From Rhizobium sp. 16-488-2b (GTDB lineage: Bacteria > Pseudomonadota > Alphaproteobacteria > Rhizobiales > Rhizobiaceae), in the NCBI RefSeq assembly GCF_017741815.1, contig NZ_JAGHMF010000036.1, positions 124,001-188,000 of the forward strand: a stretch of DNA of 64,000 bases. The letters run 5' to 3'. The position numbers and the translations under genes were made by a program. The notes beneath the pieces were generated by a model, which worked only from the letters and a program-made list of their open reading frames with translations, was not told the DNA's origin and ran no database searches. Shown here piece after piece: positions 49,568-59,088 of this stretch (positions are counted from its first letter, which is position 1; every line of letters starts with the position of its first letter).

Positions 49568-51445
49568 TCAAACGGCCCAGCAGGAGCAACCGAGTGCACC
49601 GAAGAAGCCCTTGAGATCCGCGATCGGAAGCTTCGAGGTCCAGGCGCCGGCGTGGTCGTGGCCATGGACACTGCAGTCGCTGGCGCAGCCGCAGGTGGAG
49701 ATGGCCGTGCGGCGCAGTGAGCGTGCGCCGGCGCCGTCGGGCTCGCCCCAGGCAGCGTAGCCACCGAACTTGCGCACCGGAGACCAGTCCGGCATGGCGG
49801 GCGGGATGTTGCTTTCGTCGTACTTGGCGAAGTCACCCGAGCCATAGACGATCTTGCCGCCAACCATCGTCAGATCGGAGGTGAGGAACGAGATCTCGTC
49901 CTCGGCGCAGGCAAAGAAGTCCTTGCTCGGCACCACGAGATCGGCGAACTGGCCCTTCTCGATGCGGCCCTTCTTGCCCTCTTCGTTGGAGAACCAGGTG
50001 ACCTTCTCCGTCCACATCCTGAGCGCCGTCTCGCGGTCGAGGCAGTTTGCGCGCGGATAGAGCTGCATGCCGCCGACCGTCTTGCCCGTGACCATCCAGG
50101 AGAGTGACACCCATGGATTATAGGAGGCAACGCGGGTGGCGTCGGTGCCGGCCGAGACGTTGACGCCCTTGTCGATCATGCGCTTGATCGGCGGCGTGGC
50201 TTCGGCGACGCCGTGGCCATAGCGCTCGACGAAATATTCGCCCTGGTAGGCCATGCGGTGCTGGGTGGCGATGCCGCCGCCGAGTGCCGCGATACGGTCG
50301 ATCGAACGCTCCGAGATTGTCTCGGCATGGTCGAAGAACCAGTTGAGGCCTTCCAGCGGAATGTCCTTGTTGACCTTCTCGAAGACGTCGAGCGAACGCG
50401 AGATGGTTTCGTCATAGGTGGCGTGCATGCGCCAGGGCCAGCGGTTTTCGGCGAGAATCCGCACGACTTCCTCGAGCTCGCCTTCCATCTCCGGCGCCAT
50501 TTCCGGGCGCGGCTGGCGGAAGTCCTCGAAGTCGGCAGCGGAGAAGACCAGCATTTCGCCGGCGCCGTTGTGGCGGAAGTAGTCGTTGCCCTGCTTGTAT
50601 TTGACCGAAGACGTCCAGTTGAGGAAATCCTCTTTCTCGGCCTTCGGCCTCTGCGTGAAGAGGTTATAGGCGAGACGAACGGTCAGCTGGTTCTCGTCGG
50701 AGAGCTTCTGGATGACCTCGTAGTCATCGGGATAGTTCTGATTGCCGCCGCCTGCATCGATCACGCCTGTCACGCCAAGACGATTGAGCTCGCGCATGAA
50801 GTGGCGGGTGGAGTTAACCTGGTAGTCGAAGGGCAGCTTCGGGCCCTTGGCGAGCGTCGAATAGAGAATGCCGGCGTTCGGCTTGGCAAGCAGCATGCCG
50901 GTCGGGTTGCCGTTGGCGTCGCGGGTGATCTCGCCGCCGGGCGGGTTGGGCGTGTCGCGGGTGTAGCCGACGGCGCGGAGCGCAGCACCGTTCAAAAGCG
51001 CGCGGTCATAGAGATGGAGCAGGAAGACGGGGGTATCCGGCGCGACCGCATTGATCTCCTCGATCGTCGGCAGGCGCTTTTCGGCGAACTGGTGTTCGGT
51101 GAAGCCGCCGACGACGCGAACCCATTGCGGGGCCGGCGTGATCGCCACCTGGCGCTTCAGCATGTCCATGGCATCCGCCAACGAACGGACGCCATCCCAG
51201 CGCAGTTCCATGTTGTAGTTCAGGCCGCCGCGCACGACGTGGGTGTGGTTGTCGATCAAGCCGGGCAGGACGCGTTTGCCCTTGAGGTCGACGATCTTGG
51301 TATCCGGGCCGGCGAGCGCCATGATCTCGGCGTCGGTGCCGACTTCAAGAAAGGCACCGTCCTTGATGGCGACGGCGCTGGCGGTTGGATTGGTGCGATC
51401 GAGCGTGGTGATCAAACCGTGGTGGAGGATGAGGTCGGCGAACAT
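49568..51445 (-). CDS. Amidohydrolase family protein (YtcJ-like) with Cys-rich tail
   Basis: This 625-residue metal-dependent hydrolase begins MFADLILHHGLITTLDRTNP. It has the metal-binding HxH in LPGLIDNHTHVVRGGLNYNM and the remaining YtcJ-type stretches (WRMHATYDETISRSLDVFEK, FFDHAETISERSIDRIAALG, GVNVSAGTDATRVASYNPWV). GGAGCATTTCCC precedes the ATG at 51445. Its C-terminal tail is unusual: STCGCASDCSVHGHDHAGAW, then GALGCSCWAV, with six cysteines and three histidines. This could hold a further metal or tune redox behaviour. It follows XapX on the same strand. Confidence 0.87.
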   Translation of the reverse strand: MFADLILHHGLITTLDRTNPTASAVAIKDGAFLEVGTDAEIMALAGPDTKIVDLKGKRVLPGLIDNHTHVVRGGLNYNMELRWDGVRSLADAMDMLKRQVAITPAPQWVRVVGGFTEHQFAEKRLPTIEEINAVAPDTPVFLLHLYDRALLNGAALRAVGYTRDTPNPPGGEITRDANGNPTGMLLAKPNAGILYSTLAKGPKLPFDYQVNSTRHFMRELNRLGVTGVIDAGGGNQNYPDDYEVIQKLSDENQLTVRLAYNLFTQRPKAEKEDFLNWTSSVKYKQGNDYFRHNGAGEMLVFSAADFEDFRQPRPEMAPEMEGELEEVVRILAENRWPWRMHATYDETISRSLDVFEKVNKDIPLEGLNWFFDHAETISERSIDRIAALGGGIATQHRMAYQGEYFVERYGHGVAEATPPIKRMIDKGVNVSAGTDATRVASYNPWVSLSWMVTGKTVGGMQLYPRANCLDRETALRMWTEKVTWFSNEEGKKGRIEKGQFADLVVPSKDFFACAEDEISFLTSDLTMVGGKIVYGSGDFAKYDESNIPPAMPDWSPVRKFGGYAAWGEPDGAGARSLRRTAISTCGCASDCSVHGHDHAGAWTSKLPIADLKGFFGALGCSCWAV

Positions 51446-51544
51446 GGGAAATGCTCCAGGCTTCATTATTAATATTGATTTCAACGCTTTGCGCCGGGAT
51501 TGGCCGGGCTGGGCCCCGCCGCAAGCGAATCTCCTCTTGCGGTG

Positions 51545-51832
51545 TCAGCTAGCAGACTTGTGCTGATCCTGGCGAGACACGACGACGTCATTGCGGCTCT
51601 CGCCCTTCGGCATATGGCCGAACATGTGCGGCTTGATCTGGTTGATCCAGGAGACGGCCGCCGGCTCCTTGGCGATTAGCGTCTTGGCGAAAGGAATGAG
51701 CTGCTCGCCAACCAGAATGCCGAGCAGCCCGACAAGGGCCACGATCGGCGGCGCGGGAGAGCGAACATTGAGCAAACTATAGACGATACCGACCAGAAGA
51801 CCGGCGCCGATGGAAAGAAGGTAGATTTTCAT
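51545..51832 (-). CDS. XapX domain-containing small membrane protein
   Basis: This 95-residue protein has an XapX-like N-terminal part of two membrane helices (YLLSIGAGLLVGIVYSLLNV and IVALVGLLGILVGEQLIPFA) followed by a hydrophilic tail that ends NDVVVSRQDQHKSAS. GAGGATGCCCCC precedes the ATG. XapX genes are often next to isochorismatase-type hydrolases and amidohydrolases, as here. The role is unknown. Confidence 0.85.
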   Translation of the reverse strand: MKIYLLSIGAGLLVGIVYSLLNVRSPAPPIVALVGLLGILVGEQLIPFAKTLIAKEPAAVSWINQIKPHMFGHMPKGESRNDVVVSRQDQHKSAS

Positions 51833-51909
51833 GGGGGCATCCTCGACTGTGAATGAAGCCGCTTCCGCATCTGGACATTCGATCCTGCGGAAACGGCAGT
51901 GACGGGTGA

Positions 51910-52599
51910 TTACTTGGCTGGGTTAGGGCCGATGCGCTTGCCGTGGCTGACGCGCTCGGCACCGCCGTGGACATGCGTGACCGCATAGTCGATGCCCATG
52001 CCATAGGCGCCGGAATGTTCCTTCACCAGCGAGGTGACCGCGTTGTAGGTTTCCTTGCGGGCCCAGTCGCGCTGCCATTCGAGCATGACCTGCTGCCAGG
52101 TAACGGGGATGACGCCTGCCTGTACCATGCGGTCCATCGCATATTTGTGGGCGTCGACCGAGGTGCCGCCGGATGCGTCGGCGACCATGTAGATTTCGTA
52201 GTCGGGAACGTCATGGAGGGCGGAGAGCGCGAAGGTGGTGTTGCACACTTCCGTCCAGAGACCGGAGACGACGATCTTCTTGCGGCCGCCGGCGGCGTTC
52301 TTGGCAAGGGCGTCACGAACGTTCTGGTCGTCCCAGGAGTTCATCGACGTGCGTTCCAGAATGTCGTTCTCAGGGAACACGCCGAGCAGTTCCGGGAAGG
52401 TGTTGCCGGAGAAGCTTTCCGTCTCGACCGTGGTGATCGTGGTCGGGATGTTGAAGATCTTGGCCGCCTTGGCGAGACCGACGACATTGTTCTTCAGGGT
52501 CTGGCGATCGATCGACTGGACACCGAAAGCCATCTGCGGCTGCTGGTCGATGAAGATGAGCTGGCTGTTTGCGGGGGTCAGGACTTCGAGCTTGGACAT
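51910..52599 (-). CDS. Cysteine hydrolase (isochorismatase-like, YcaC type)
   Basis: This 229-residue isochorismatase-fold hydrolase has the Asp in QLIFIDQQPQMAFGVQSI, the middle block TSMNSWDDQNVRDALAKNAA and nucleophile Cys in VVSGLWTEVCNTTFALSALH. It has an extra C-terminal stretch (EWQRDWARKETYNAVTSLVK) of the YcaC group. GGAGAAATCAA precedes the ATG. It clusters with XapX, the amidohydrolase and a ring-cleaving dioxygenase on the same strand and may be part of one stress-responsive unit. The substrate is unknown. Confidence 0.88.
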   Translation of the reverse strand: MSKLEVLTPANSQLIFIDQQPQMAFGVQSIDRQTLKNNVVGLAKAAKIFNIPTTITTVETESFSGNTFPELLGVFPENDILERTSMNSWDDQNVRDALAKNAAGGRKKIVVSGLWTEVCNTTFALSALHDVPDYEIYMVADASGGTSVDAHKYAMDRMVQAGVIPVTWQQVMLEWQRDWARKETYNAVTSLVKEHSGAYGMGIDYAVTHVHGGAERVSHGKRIGPNPAK

Positions 52600-52740
52600 T
52601 TGATTTCTCCGTTTAGGTTTTGGTTGCCGATCTGGCGCTTAAGGATTGGGATGCCTCCGGCGGTCGGCTGCCTGCCTCAGGCAGCCGTTCGAAGGCGGAA
52701 ATTGTTGGTGTTAGAGGTGCGCGGCAGTTTGCCGGGCGGG

Positions 52741-53673
52741 TTACGCTGCGAGCGGAACGAGGTTCTCTTCGATCTGGCCGCGATAGGCTTCATACCGGGT
52801 CGGCAGCTTCAAGGCTTCGCCGAGGTGGGCGGTATCTTCGTCGCGGTCGAAACCAGGCTCGTTGGTTGCGATTTCGAACAGGATGCCACCAGGCGTTCTA
52901 AAGTAGATCGCCCAGAAGTAATCGCGGTCGATAACCGGCGTCACCTGGTAGCCCGTGTCCATCAGGGCCTTGCGCACTTCGAGCTGCTTTTCGCGGTTCT
53001 CGACGGCAAAGGCGATGTGGTGGACAGAACCGGCGCCTTGACGGGCAAACGGCGTTTTCGGCAGCGATGCAATGTCGATGGTATCGGCACCATTGCCACC
53101 GGGAATGATGAACCGCGTGACATCGCCTTCGACCTCGGCGCGCTCATAGCCCATGAACTGCAGCAGTTCCGATGTGGCGGCGGTGTCGTGCAGGTCGAAG
53201 CGCGCGCCGGAGAAGCCGCGGATCGCATTGTCTTCCGAGATGCCGTCAGCCAACCATGGGGCGCGGGCGTCTTCGGCGGTTTCGATCAGCGCCAGTCCGT
53301 CGCCATCAGGGCCGGCGAAGCGCAGGCGGTTGGCGCCGAAGACCGTGTCGGCCTTCAGACCGACGACACCCTGGGCCGTCAGGCGGTCTTTCCAGAACGC
53401 CAGCGATCCCTTCGGGATGGAGAACTGCGTCTCGCTGACTTCACCGACGCCGGGGCGGCCGGTCATCATGTGCGGGAAAGGGAAGTAGGTCATGACCGTG
53501 CCGGGCGTGCCGTTTTCATCACCGTAGTAGAGGTGGTAGACGCTCGGGTCGTCGAAGTTGACGGTCTTCTTGACGCGGCGCAGGCCGAGTGCGTTGGTGA
53601 AGAACCGGTTGTTCTCTCGGGCATCCGACGCCATCGAAGTGACGTGGTGCAGTCCCTTGATATCCTTGATCAT
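52741..53673 (-). CDS. Ring-cleaving dioxygenase (VOC superfamily, MhqO-like)
   Basis: This 310-residue glyoxalase/dioxygenase-fold protein has two VOC modules. The first begins IKDIKGLHHVTSMASDAREN with a metal-ligand His, and the second has GAGSVHHIAFAVENREKQLE and IYFRTPGGILFEIATNEPGF with the later His and Glu. The ATG at 53673 has GAAAGGC before it. Related proteins (B. subtilis MhqO type) open hydroquinone rings and are induced by quinones. It is divergent from a LysR gene, which likely controls it. Confidence 0.88.
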   Translation of the reverse strand: MIKDIKGLHHVTSMASDARENNRFFTNALGLRRVKKTVNFDDPSVYHLYYGDENGTPGTVMTYFPFPHMMTGRPGVGEVSETQFSIPKGSLAFWKDRLTAQGVVGLKADTVFGANRLRFAGPDGDGLALIETAEDARAPWLADGISEDNAIRGFSGARFDLHDTAATSELLQFMGYERAEVEGDVTRFIIPGGNGADTIDIASLPKTPFARQGAGSVHHIAFAVENREKQLEVRKALMDTGYQVTPVIDRDYFWAIYFRTPGGILFEIATNEPGFDRDEDTAHLGEALKLPTRYEAYRGQIEENLVPLAA

Positions 53674-53732
53674 GGCCGTTGCCTTTCTCTGTGGGCGTTG
53701 CCGTTTCGATGACCAGAGATGTAACCGGGTTG

Positions 53733-53753
53733 ATTGCATTGCGGAATTGCAAT
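53733..53753. promoter_or_regulatory. Putative LysR box
   Basis: ATTGCA-N9-TGCAAT lies in the 119-base space between the divergent dioxygenase and LysR genes. It has the symmetric inverted-repeat form of LysR sites, with a further ATTGC nearby. The binding role is inferred. Confidence 0.5.
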
Positions 53754-53792
53754 ATTCCTGTCGAATGAATTGCGATTTTTGAAATAATTGAG

Positions 53793-54692
53793 ATGAACGA
53801 CTATAAAGCCCTGAAAACCTTCCTGCTCGCCGCCGAAAAGCGCAACTTCGCCCAGGTCGCCCGCGAGCTCGACATGACACCCGCCGCCGTCACCCGCGCG
53901 ATCGCGGCACTCGAGGACGATCTCGGCGTCCAGCTCTTCGTACGCACCACGCGCCAGGTATCGCTGACCACTGACGGCGCCGTCTTCGCGGCGCAGATCC
54001 AGCCGGCGGTCGAAGCGCTCGAAAATGCCCGCAAGGATGTCAAGAACGCGCACAAGTCCGACCAGGGGCGCCTACGGATCAGCGCGCCGACCTGGCTTGG
54101 CAAGACGATCCTCACGCCAATTCTCTCCGGCTTCCGCGAGCTTTATCCGAAGATGAGCTTTGAGGTTTCGCTTTCGGACGGCTTGGTCAACATCATCGAC
54201 GACGACTACGATCTCGCGATCCGCATTTCATCCGCCCCCTCGGACAAGTTCACCATCTGGCGCAAGATCAGGGCGGTCCCGAGGATTCTGGTGGCAGCGC
54301 CCGGCAGCCGCTTCACGGAGATGCAGCATCCGAACGAACTGACGCCCGACGATTGCCTAGCCTATAGCGGCGAGAGCCGTCGCGAGAACTGGGCCCTGTC
54401 GGACGGCGGATCGAGTATCTCGATCGCGGCCGGACGCGCATTCAGCGCCAATAATGGCGAAGTGCTCGCTGACATGGCCGCGGATGGCGTCGGCGTAGCG
54501 ATGCTTCCGGGCTTTCACATCGCCGAGCATATCCGCACCGGCCGGCTGGTTCACGTGCTGCCGGGCTGGGCGCCGCCGGAACTTTGGCTGACGCTCTACT
54601 ACCCGCCCTATCAGACGCTTCCGCCGCGTATCGCGACATTCTCGAAGTTTTTCGAGGAGCAGCTTCCGGCCCATATGGTCATGCTCGACTAG
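53793..54692 (+). CDS. LysR family transcriptional regulator
   Basis: This 299-residue LysR regulator has its helix-turn-helix at residues 2-60 (NDYKALKTFLLAAEKRNFAQ, VARELDMTPAAVTRAIAALE). The effector domain includes ILSGFRELYPKMSFEVSLSD and a long run to PPRIATFSKFFEEQLPAHM. It is divergent from the ring-cleaving dioxygenase and converges on the quinone-reductase gene. It probably responds to a quinone or aromatic compound; the effector cannot be read. Confidence 0.9.
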   Translation: MNDYKALKTFLLAAEKRNFAQVARELDMTPAAVTRAIAALEDDLGVQLFVRTTRQVSLTTDGAVFAAQIQPAVEALENARKDVKNAHKSDQGRLRISAPTWLGKTILTPILSGFRELYPKMSFEVSLSDGLVNIIDDDYDLAIRISSAPSDKFTIWRKIRAVPRILVAAPGSRFTEMQHPNELTPDDCLAYSGESRRENWALSDGGSSISIAAGRAFSANNGEVLADMAADGVGVAMLPGFHIAEHIRTGRLVHVLPGWAPPELWLTLYYPPYQTLPPRIATFSKFFEEQLPAHMVMLD

Positions 54693-54793
54693 CAGGCTCC
54701 CGAAGCGGGACCGCAGTCAAGACCATCGACAACAATACGCCTCGCCGACCGTAGCGGGCGCGGCGCCTTGAATTGCGCTGCTTCCGCGAGGCT

Positions 54794-55750
54794 TTAGGCC
54801 GTCATGAGCACCCGGCCGATTCGGCCCCGCACTTCGGCGCGGCGGTGTGCGGCAGCAGCGTCGGACAAGCAAAAGGTTGCATCGATCGGCACGCGCAGAT
54901 CGCCGTTCTTGGCCATCTCGAACAAATCCGTGATCAGGCGGCGGGGTATCTCCTTGCCCATGTCCGGGCCGAGAAGGCAGCCGATCACGGTCTTGCGATG
55001 CTTCAGCAAGTCGCCGGCGTTGATCATCGTGCTGCGTCCACCGAACACGCCGATCAGCACGGCGTTGCCACCATCCTTCAGGACTGAGAGGGCATCGACC
55101 AGCGCCGGGCCGCCGATCGTGTCGATAATCACATCGACTTCGTTGCCACCGAGAAGAGCACGAACCTGTTCGCTGACCGGTTGCTCGCCGACGACGATGC
55201 CATCATCGAGACCGTATTCACGGATGCGGTCGAGCGACTCTTGCTTCGTGCCGGTGCCGATCACGCGGGCGCCCATCCTGGCGGCAAGTTGTACGGTCGC
55301 GAGACCAACGCCGCCGGCCGCACCAAGCACCAGGACTGTCTGGCCGGGCTGCAGATTGGCCAGATGCAGAGCCCAGGCGGCCGTGCCGGGACCGACAGGA
55401 ATGGTCGAGGCGACGCCGATATCCAGGCCATCGGGGATTGCGAAGCAGTTCGATGCGGGAGCCGCGCGAAGCTCTGCATGCGAACCCTTCCAGTTGAAGG
55501 TCGTGACCTTCTGGCCGACAGCAAAACCCTTAACGTTCTTGCCGAGTTGAACAATCTCGCCCGCAGCGGCGTAGCCCGGCACTTCGTTCTCGCCCGGCGT
55601 GAGATCTCGGCGGCCAACAAGGTCTCCGCCTTCGATGCTGATCGCTTCAACGCGAATGAGGATCTCGTCATCGGTCGGGACCGGGTCCGCCACATCCTCG
55701 TATCGAAACACATCCGGGTCACCGGCCTGGTGATAGACTGCTGCTTTCAT
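54794..55750 (-). CDS. NADPH:quinone reductase / zinc-independent alcohol-dehydrogenase-like protein
   Basis: This 318-residue medium-chain dehydrogenase-fold protein begins MKAAVYHQAGDPDVFRYEDV. It has the NADPH-binding loop VLVLGAAGGVGLATVQLAAR near residue 145 and the substrate-side PGYAAAGEIVQLGKNVKGFA. It lacks the structural-zinc cysteines of classical alcohol dehydrogenases, as is usual for quinone oxidoreductases. It converges on the LysR gene and lies near the ring-cleaving dioxygenase, DJ-1-like and aldehyde dehydrogenase genes. It would reduce quinones or enones. Confidence 0.88.
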   Translation of the reverse strand: MKAAVYHQAGDPDVFRYEDVADPVPTDDEILIRVEAISIEGGDLVGRRDLTPGENEVPGYAAAGEIVQLGKNVKGFAVGQKVTTFNWKGSHAELRAAPASNCFAIPDGLDIGVASTIPVGPGTAAWALHLANLQPGQTVLVLGAAGGVGLATVQLAARMGARVIGTGTKQESLDRIREYGLDDGIVVGEQPVSEQVRALLGGNEVDVIIDTIGGPALVDALSVLKDGGNAVLIGVFGGRSTMINAGDLLKHRKTVIGCLLGPDMGKEIPRRLITDLFEMAKNGDLRVPIDATFCLSDAAAAHRRAEVRGRIGRVLMTA

Positions 55751-55866
55751 AACCACTTCCTACTCAAACTCTTGAGATCGCCGGATAAAGGCGATCTCAT
55801 CCTTATCAAATTGCGCCCACAGCCCGATCAGGAGAGCGAGCAGCTAGTCAACGAGGGATTGGCGGC

Positions 55867-56553
55867 TTACTTGCCGCCCCTCAATGCGTTGACCAGCAAG
55901 CCCGCGGTGGCCACCGACGAACCAGGATTCTGACCCGTGATTAAAAGGCCATCCTGCACGGTATAAGACTGCCAATCACCGACCTTCGAGTAAATGCCGC
56001 CCTTTTCCTTGAGCATGTCCTCGACGAGGAACGGTACGATATTGGTCAGCTGGACGGCGTCCTCTTCGGTGTTGGTGAAGCCGGTGACCTTCTTGCCGGC
56101 AACCAGCGGCGCGCCATCAGGAGACTTTACGTTGCGCAGCACACCAGGCGCGTGGCAGACGAAGGCAACGTGCTTGCCGGTGGCGTACATGCTTTCGATC
56201 AAGGCGATTGAAGTCCGGTCTTCGGCGAGATCCCACAACGGGCCATGACCACCGGGATAGAAGACCGCATCGAAATCACCCGACGAGACCGAAGAGAGTT
56301 TTACCGTATTGGCGAGCACCTTCTGGGCGGCTTCATCGGCGTTGAACCGGCGCGTCTCGTCGGTCTGGAAATCCGGCTCATCGCTCTTCGGATCGAGCGG
56401 CGGCTGGCCGCCCTTGGGCGAAGCGACCGTGATGTGGGCGCCGGCTTCCAGGAAGGCGTAATAAGGTGCCGCGAATTCTTCCAGCCAGAAGCCGGTCTTC
56501 TTGCCGGTGTTGCCAAGTTTGTCGTGCGACGTCAGTACCATCAGAATTTTCAT
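55867..56553 (-). CDS. DJ-1/PfpI family protein (Hsp31-like)
   Basis: This 228-residue glutamine-amidotransferase-like protein begins MKILMVLTSHDKLGNTGKKT. It has the nucleophile-elbow Cys in HVAFVCHAPGVLRNVKSPDG and the acidic elbow GFWLEEFAAPYYAFLEAGAH. AAGGGAGATTTCC precedes the ATG at 56553. Hsp31-type members act as glyoxalase III or deglycase in carbonyl stress. It lies between the quinone reductase and aldehyde dehydrogenase genes on the same strand. Confidence 0.9.
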   Translation of the reverse strand: MKILMVLTSHDKLGNTGKKTGFWLEEFAAPYYAFLEAGAHITVASPKGGQPPLDPKSDEPDFQTDETRRFNADEAAQKVLANTVKLSSVSSGDFDAVFYPGGHGPLWDLAEDRTSIALIESMYATGKHVAFVCHAPGVLRNVKSPDGAPLVAGKKVTGFTNTEEDAVQLTNIVPFLVEDMLKEKGGIYSKVGDWQSYTVQDGLLITGQNPGSSVATAGLLVNALRGGK

Positions 56554-56631
56554 GGAAATCTCCCTTGGGGCGACAAGCCCCGTTTCGTGAATATGGGTTT
56601 GAGTAAGTGAAGAGGCGAGGCTCAATTGCCG

Positions 56632-58047
56632 CTATTTGGCAAAGAAGCCTTCGAGAGCTTCGAGCTTCTCGGCATAAGGTGCCCTGAGGCGCAGGCCGGA
56701 GGCACCACTTTCGCTCTGAACGACGACGGGCTTTGCATGGCTGAAGCGAAGGAAGCCATGGACACCGTGATAGGCACCCATGCCGGCCGCGCCCACGCCG
56801 CCGAAGGGCAACGTATCGATGGAGGCATGGCTCATGATATCGTTGACGACTAGGGCGCCGGAGGTCGTCTTCTGCGCGAATTGATTGGCACGTTCCATAT
56901 CCTGGCCGAAGTAGTAGGCGGCCAAAGGCCGCGGATGGGCGTTGATGTAGGCGATCGCGTCGTCATCGCTGTTGCGCGTCACAATCGGCAGAAGCGGACC
57001 GAATATTTCTTCCTGCATGATCTTCATGCCGTCATTGGCACCCACCACCGCCACCGGCGCGATCTTGCGTGTCGAGCGGTCGTAAATCGGCTCGTTCTCC
57101 GGTCCGAGCTTGGAGATCGCGGCACCCTTCTGCTGCGCATCATCGAGCAAGCTGACGAGACGTTCGAAATGCCGGTCGGTGACGATCGAAGTGTATTCCG
57201 GATTGGCCTGGATGGAGGGGAAGCTCTCCGCGACAAGCGCCTTGGCCGCGGCGATAAAGGCATCCGTCTTCGACTGCGCGATCAACACGTAATCGGGTGA
57301 GAGGCAGATTTGCCCGGCATTGAAGGTCTTGACGGTCAATGTCCGCTCGGCGGCGACCTTCACGTCCGCATCCGAGGCTACGACAACAGGAGATTTGCCG
57401 CCGAGTTCCAGCGTGACCGGCACCAGATTTTCGGCAGCGGCCCGCATGACATGGCGACCGACGTTGGTGCTGCCCGTGAAGATCAAGTGATCGAATGGCA
57501 GGCCGCTGAAGGCAGCGCCGACATTCGCATCTCCAAGAACCACGCCAAGTTCCATCGGGTCGAAATAGCTGGCAATCAGTTCGGCGACCGTTTCCGACGT
57601 ATGGGGGATCAGTTCCGATGGTTTCAGGAGCGCGGTGTTGCCGGCCGCGAAGATGCCGGCGAGAGGGCTGAAAGCCAGGTTGACCGGGAAATTCCAGGGG
57701 CTGATGATGCCGACCACGCCGAGCGGCTGATGTTCAATCCATGCCTTGACGCCGACGTCGGGATCGTTGACGTGATCCGGCTGCATCCATGTTTCCAGCC
57801 GCTCGATGGAATAGTTGAGGGCCTTCACGGTCGTGGCGATGTCGGCCACCTTCGACTGGTAGATGCTGCGGTTGCCAAAGTCATCACTCATGGCCCGGGC
57901 CAGGCGGTCGTGATTTTCCAGCAGCATGCGAACGGCGCGCTTTAGACGGTCCTTGCGCAAGAACGCATCCGGCGCGCCTGCCTTGAGATGAAACGCCTTC
58001 ATGGCGGCAAGGATGGCATTCAATTCGCCGGCGACATTGGTGCTCAT
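56632..58047 (-). CDS. Aldehyde dehydrogenase (coniferyl-aldehyde type)
   Basis: This 471-residue NAD-dependent aldehyde dehydrogenase has GVVGIISPWNFPVNLAFSPL, the catalytic Glu in VTLELGGKSPVVVA and Cys in TFNAGQICLSPDYVLIAQSK. It ends in the short hydrophobic-bridging style of class 3/coniferyl-aldehyde dehydrogenases, with GAGMGAYHGVHGFLRFSHAK. The ATG at 58047 has GGAGA at suitable distance; the longer frame to 58344 is out of family. It is divergent from a LysR gene and may detoxify aromatic or lipid aldehydes. Confidence 0.9.
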   Translation of the reverse strand: MSTNVAGELNAILAAMKAFHLKAGAPDAFLRKDRLKRAVRMLLENHDRLARAMSDDFGNRSIYQSKVADIATTVKALNYSIERLETWMQPDHVNDPDVGVKAWIEHQPLGVVGIISPWNFPVNLAFSPLAGIFAAGNTALLKPSELIPHTSETVAELIASYFDPMELGVVLGDANVGAAFSGLPFDHLIFTGSTNVGRHVMRAAAENLVPVTLELGGKSPVVVASDADVKVAAERTLTVKTFNAGQICLSPDYVLIAQSKTDAFIAAAKALVAESFPSIQANPEYTSIVTDRHFERLVSLLDDAQQKGAAISKLGPENEPIYDRSTRKIAPVAVVGANDGMKIMQEEIFGPLLPIVTRNSDDDAIAYINAHPRPLAAYYFGQDMERANQFAQKTTSGALVVNDIMSHASIDTLPFGGVGAAGMGAYHGVHGFLRFSHAKPVVVQSESGASGLRLRAPYAEKLEALEGFFAK

Positions 58048-58179
58048 ATAAATCTCCATTCCAGTTTTGTTGGAGGAGCGGTTCGCGCAAGCGACCGGTT
58101 CCAACTGCTTGAAAGGGATGTAGCAACGACTGGCGCGCTCAAAAACAAAGAGAAATTGCCACTGCCCATAAATTATTTT

Positions 58180-59088
58180 ATGTCTAGAGACATGTATCTT
58201 CAGCAATTGCGCACGTTCACCGAGGTTTATCGCCAACGCTCCATCTCCGGCGCGGCCCGCAATCTCGACCTGACACAGCCCGCGGTGTCGCAACAAATCG
58301 CCAGCCTGGAGGCCGCTATCGGGCGCCCTTTGTTCGAACGCCATGCTCGCGGCGTGCTACCGACTGCGACCGCGGACGAACTTGCGGCCGACATCGGAGA
58401 CAAGCTCGACCACGCGGAAACGGCACTTGCGACAGCGCGATCTCGCTCCACCGATATCGCAGGTTCGGTTCAGATCATTGCCCATAGCGACTTTGCAGCC
58501 GAGACGATAGGTCCCGTTCTGAAGACATTGCTTGAGGCCGGCGTTCGCGTGCGGCTTCAGACCGGCGACCGAGAAAAGATCCGGATCATGGTGGCGGAGG
58601 GGCATTGCGATCTTGGGTTTTCGGCGCTCCCTATCACCGATGCCAGACTGCGGACCGAATCCCTGCACACAGAGAGCATCGTTGCGGTTGCCTCTCCGGA
58701 AATCGCGGGAAAGATCATGGCGCAGGGCAGCCTTGTCGACGCACTGAAAGCCGAGCCAGTGCTCGCCTACAACCTGTCCATGCCATTGATCAGGCGGTGG
58801 CTTGACGAGAATCACACAGATATCGACGATGACGTTACACCCGCCGTGGTCAGCCAGGACCTCAGGAGCCTGCGTTCGATCCTGATGAGTGGGTTTGGCT
58901 GGTCGGTGCTACCGGAATATCTTTGCCGTAATGAACTTGCGCGCGGCAATCTTGTCGAGATCAAGCCGCCGGTCGCTCGACCTCACAACACGTATTACGC
59001 GGTGTGGAGCCCCTCCGTGTTGAGAAATCATCGTATCGCTTTCGTTCGCCAGACACTGATCTGGCGGCTCAAGCAGGGCAAGAGTTAG
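58180..59088 (+). CDS. LysR family transcriptional regulator
   Basis: This 302-residue LysR regulator has the helix-turn-helix MYLQQLRTFTEVYRQRSISG then ARNLDLTQPAVSQQIASLEA. The effector domain contains VRLQTGDREKIRIMVAEGHC and LGFSALPITDARLRTESLH. ATG codons at 58180 and 58192 are both possible starts; the earlier is taken. It is divergent from the aldehyde dehydrogenase gene (132 bases between), which it most likely regulates. Confidence 0.88.
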   Translation: MSRDMYLQQLRTFTEVYRQRSISGAARNLDLTQPAVSQQIASLEAAIGRPLFERHARGVLPTATADELAADIGDKLDHAETALATARSRSTDIAGSVQIIAHSDFAAETIGPVLKTLLEAGVRVRLQTGDREKIRIMVAEGHCDLGFSALPITDARLRTESLHTESIVAVASPEIAGKIMAQGSLVDALKAEPVLAYNLSMPLIRRWLDENHTDIDDDVTPAVVSQDLRSLRSILMSGFGWSVLPEYLCRNELARGNLVEIKPPVARPHNTYYAVWSPSVLRNHRIAFVRQTLIWRLKQGKS

